NCBI GenBank assembly: GCA_964228885.1
Contig: CAXRCG010000301.1
Span: 1 to 23,298 of the forward strand
Reading direction: 5' to 3'
From: UBA4582 sp964228885
Lineage (GTDB): Bacteria > Pseudomonadota > Gammaproteobacteria > Pseudomonadales > Azotimanducaceae
DNA length: 23,298 bases
In this document: positions 23,073-23,298 of the stretch, piece by piece
Layout of the letters: each line of letters starts with the position of its first letter
Position numbering within the stretch: the stretch's first letter is position 1
The notes under the pieces: model-generated
What the model was told of the DNA's origin: nothing
Database searches by the model: none
The model's input: the letters and a program-made list of their open reading frames with translations, nothing else
Position numbers and translations under genes: made by a program

Positions 23073-23298
23073 ATGAATATACTTGCAATTGATACTTCAA
23101 CCACAGCTTGCGTGTTGGGTATCAGAACAGAAGACACTGAAATAACACGCTTTGAGCAGATAGACAGAAGCCACAGCCTAGAGCTACTGCCTCGTGTTGT
23201 CGAAATTCTTGCGGATGCCAATCTCGACAAGGAAGACATTCAACTTATTGTATTCGGTAAAGGTCCAGGATCGTTCACTGGGCTCAGAATAGCCGTGG
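23073..23298 (+). CDS. tsaB: tRNA threonylcarbamoyladenosine biosynthesis protein TsaB, cut by window end
   Basis: TsaB (YeaZ) partners TsaD and TsaE in adding the t6A modification to tRNAs that read ANN codons. Only the first 75 residues are present. They begin MNILAIDTSTTACVLGI, contain the RSHSLELLPRV segment, and reach the family signature GKGPGSFTGLRIAV at the window edge. The sequence is in frame and undamaged up to base 23298. The ribosome-binding site is weak. The 123 bases between yoaA and this gene hold a TAGAAT hexamer at 23039-23044 that could be a -10 element, but no matching -35 was convincing. Confidence 0.95.
   Translation, partial: MNILAIDTSTTACVLGIRTEDTEITRFEQIDRSHSLELLPRVVEILADANLDKEDIQLIVFGKGPGSFTGLRIAV

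Overview
The window looks like chromosomal core sequence from a gammaproteobacterium, probably free-living and possibly marine. GC content is moderate by eye. The gene order nadB / rpoE-rseA-rseB-rseC-mucD / lepA-lepB-DUF4845-rnc-era-recO / acpS, followed by a BarA/GacS-type gene, cysM, rlmD and relA, closely matches Pseudomonas and its relatives. Several proteins resemble AlgU-MucABCD more than the E. coli equivalents. No insertion sequences, prophage genes, CRISPR arrays, tRNAs or rRNAs were recognised. Taxonomy below class level cannot be read from this sequence.

Layout: (1) 1-1417, nadB on the minus strand, cut by the window edge. (2) 1418-5971, a divergent control region with a candidate sigma-E promoter, then the envelope-stress module: sigma factor, membrane anti-sigma factor, periplasmic co-regulator, RseC-type membrane protein and periplasmic protease. 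(3) 6084-11963, a tight housekeeping run: lepA, lepB, a DUF4845 gene, rnc, era, recO and acpS, with several start/stop overlaps. The pdxJ gene that usually separates recO from acpS is missing. (4) 11955-13880, minus strand, a 641-residue BarA/GacS-like protein. It has no membrane sensor and its kinase core is degenerate, but its receiver and histidine phosphotransfer domains are intact. (5) 14056-18705, cysM, rlmD and relA. (6) 18850-20166, adk, then an AT-rich leader and a lysine/alanine/proline repeat protein of the histone H1/AlgP type, closed by strong terminators. (7) 20379-23298, mobA on the minus strand, then the yoaA-type helicase and the start of tsaB on the plus strand.

How the genes relate: the rpoE-mucD block is a self-contained sensing and response circuit for envelope damage. 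lepB adds protein-export maturation, while lepA, rnc and era serve translation and ribosome assembly. relA links amino-acid starvation to (p)ppGpp. The BarA/GacS-like gene sits where Pseudomonas carries gacS, but it looks converted from a membrane sensor kinase into a soluble phosphorelay intermediate. It is the most unusual gene here. The repeat-protein locus, with its A/T-tract leader, is second. Nothing else in the window suggests a wholly new multi-gene system.

Start codons: many genes seem to begin with GTG or TTG (nadB, rpoE, rseA, lepA, rnc, the BarA-like gene, adk, the repeat-protein gene and yoaA), so some N-termini were chosen from ribosome-binding-site spacing and family comparison.
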